64,000 bases of DNA from Paenibacillus sp. FSL R7-0345 (GTDB taxonomy: Bacteria; Bacillota; Bacilli; Paenibacillales; Paenibacillaceae). The notes under the pieces are model-generated. The model worked only from the letters and a program-made list of their open reading frames with translations. It searched no databases and had not been told where the DNA came from. Where the stretch lies: assembly GCF_038595055.1 (NCBI RefSeq), contig NZ_CP152002.1, positions 3,702,501 to 3,766,500 of the forward strand. Reading direction: 5' to 3'. Position 1 is the stretch's first letter. Each line of letters begins with the position of its first letter. Of this stretch, positions 63,325 to 64,000 are shown in pieces. Position numbers and translations under genes: made by a program.

Positions 63325-63759
63325 TTGAAAAAATCTCTGTTTTTGCTGATTGTGTTCTGTCTTGCCGGTACTTTATTGACAGTAAGGGCTGTTCATGCCG
63401 ATTGGGCGAACCGGTTTGTTGTAAATGAAGGAAAGTCGTATCTCATTTCGGACAAACGGGTAGATGCTGAACAAGTGGACTCAATGATCGGTCAGGTTAC
63501 AAAATATTCAGATGAGGAAGGTACTTACTCCGGTAATTTTTCGAACTACTATCCAAAGGGGACTAAATATTACAGTATTAAAGGCGTTAACATCAGTGAG
63601 GCAATTGCGGTCAATCCGGGGAATGGAACATTTATTAGAGCGGACTATAGCGGAGAATATGCCGGCGGAGCTTCACTCGATTGGTCGCTCCTTTGGTCTG
63701 CTGCGGGTCTGCTGCTGCTCGCCATACTGACTTTTATTGTTGTGAAAAATAGAAACTGA
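63325..63759 (+). CDS. Small secreted membrane-anchored hypothetical protein, 144 aa
   Basis: TTG 63325, with AAAGGGGGG 5 bases upstream; the frame from 63307 includes that site. Signal peptide (KKSLFLLIVFC ... VHADW), an extracellular domain of about 90 residues (SDEEGTYSGNFSNYYPKGTK) and a C-terminal membrane anchor (LLWSAAGLLLLAILTFIVVK). No recognised family. A terminator follows. Confidence 0.75.
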   Translation: MKKSLFLLIVFCLAGTLLTVRAVHADWANRFVVNEGKSYLISDKRVDAEQVDSMIGQVTKYSDEEGTYSGNFSNYYPKGTKYYSIKGVNISEAIAVNPGNGTFIRADYSGEYAGGASLDWSLLWSAAGLLLLAILTFIVVKNRN

Positions 63760-63769
63760 GCGGCGAAAC

Positions 63770-63804
63770 AGCAGCAGCCAGGAGCTCTCCCTCCCGGCTG
63801 CTGC
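63770..63804 (+). terminator. Terminator of small membrane protein gene
   Basis: Perfect 10-bp stem AGCAGCAGCC / GGCTGCTGCT followed by TCATTTT. Confidence 0.65.
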
Positions 63805-63845
63805 TTCATTTTGAACACCTGGCTTAAATAGGCGGAATTGTTGAC

Positions 63846-63872
63846 AAAAAAACCGCCGGAATACACCGGCGG
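63846..63872 (-). terminator. Terminator of MFS gene at right edge
   Basis: CCGCCGG / CCGGCGG stem with a 6-base loop and a run of seven Ts on the minus strand; it lies just beyond the stop at 63900. Confidence 0.88.
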
Positions 63873-63899
63873 GACCGTCTGCGGGTTTACATGAACTGA

Positions 63900-64000
63900 T
63901 TAAGTCAGTTCCGTTCCCTTTGTTTCTTTGCCAAGCAGCAGCACGGCTAGTGCCCCGATGACAATCGTTACGAAGAACAGCATGAAGATCGTGCTGATGC
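63900..64000 (-). CDS. MFS transporter, C-terminal end only
   Basis: The last 32 residues are visible: a final membrane helix (ISTIFMLFFVTIVIGALAVL) and the tail LLGKETKGTELT before TAA. The ETKG ending is the usual C-terminus of the sugar-porter/MHS-like MFS branch. The rest of the gene lies to the right of the window. Confidence 0.7.
   Translation of the reverse strand, partial: ISTIFMLFFVTIVIGALAVLLLGKETKGTELT

Overview
The window looks like a chromosome segment of a spore-forming, polysaccharide-degrading Firmicute, most likely Paenibacillus. The evidence is S-layer homology (SLH) repeats, GerA-family spore germination genes, a GH87-type alpha-1,3-glucanase, a large starch-active GH13 enzyme, a YesM/YesN-type two-component pair beside a sugar ABC transporter, and AGGAGG-type ribosome binding sites with many TTG and GTG starts. 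The genus is inferred from gene content.

Layout. 1-7.7 kb: three same-strand genes for extracellular polysaccharide attack. They are a 5'-truncated alginate-lyase-like giant with cohesin-like, FIVAR and dockerin-like modules, a short cohesin-like/SLH wall protein, and a second alginate-lyase-like enzyme. 7.7-9.0 kb: mostly decayed DNA. 9.0-18.9 kb: an AT-rich accessory island with an OLD-type ATPase/TOPRIM nuclease, a wrecked AlbA_2/Schlafen-type gene, a 1349-residue HTH plus putative nuclease protein, Ku and a Ku fragment, and small XRE regulators. 19.0-26.0 kb: a Tn7-like transposition module (tnsA, tnsB, tnsC and two tandem tniQ/tnsD-like genes). A Tn7-like terminus is exactly placed at 25976; the opposite terminus was not found.

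26.4-38 kb returns to higher GC: a BNR_4-type secreted protein, a FusB-like EF-G-binding protein, glutamate racemase (murI), a 1169-residue GH13 alpha-amylase/pullulanase-like enzyme and a 1299-residue GH87-like alpha-glucanase, both with carbohydrate-binding modules. 38-47 kb: a chemoreceptor, small metabolic and hypothetical genes, a GrpB protein with an apparent AUC start, two MFS exporters, a LacI-type regulator with a near-perfect operator in front of one exporter, a GNAT enzyme, and a DUF4190-type gene put out of frame by a C9 tract. 47-53.5 kb: a carbohydrate ABC importer followed by its histidine kinase and AraC-type response regulator. 53.6-57.6 kb: a GerA-type germinant receptor whose B subunit is on the opposite strand to A and C. 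57.7-63 kb: a three-gene operon of TerB_N/TerB_C protein, BrxD-like ATPase and Lhr/BrxHI-like helicase. The window ends with a small membrane-anchored protein and the last codons of an MFS transporter.

How they fit together: the first and middle regions serve capture and degradation of external polysaccharides and uptake of the products. The AT-rich island combines mobility with several genes that resemble anti-phage or DNA-repair functions, which would be expected as Tn7-like cargo, but linkage to the transposon is unproven because one end is missing. The TerB/ATPase/helicase operon is a second, host-like-GC candidate for nucleic-acid surveillance.
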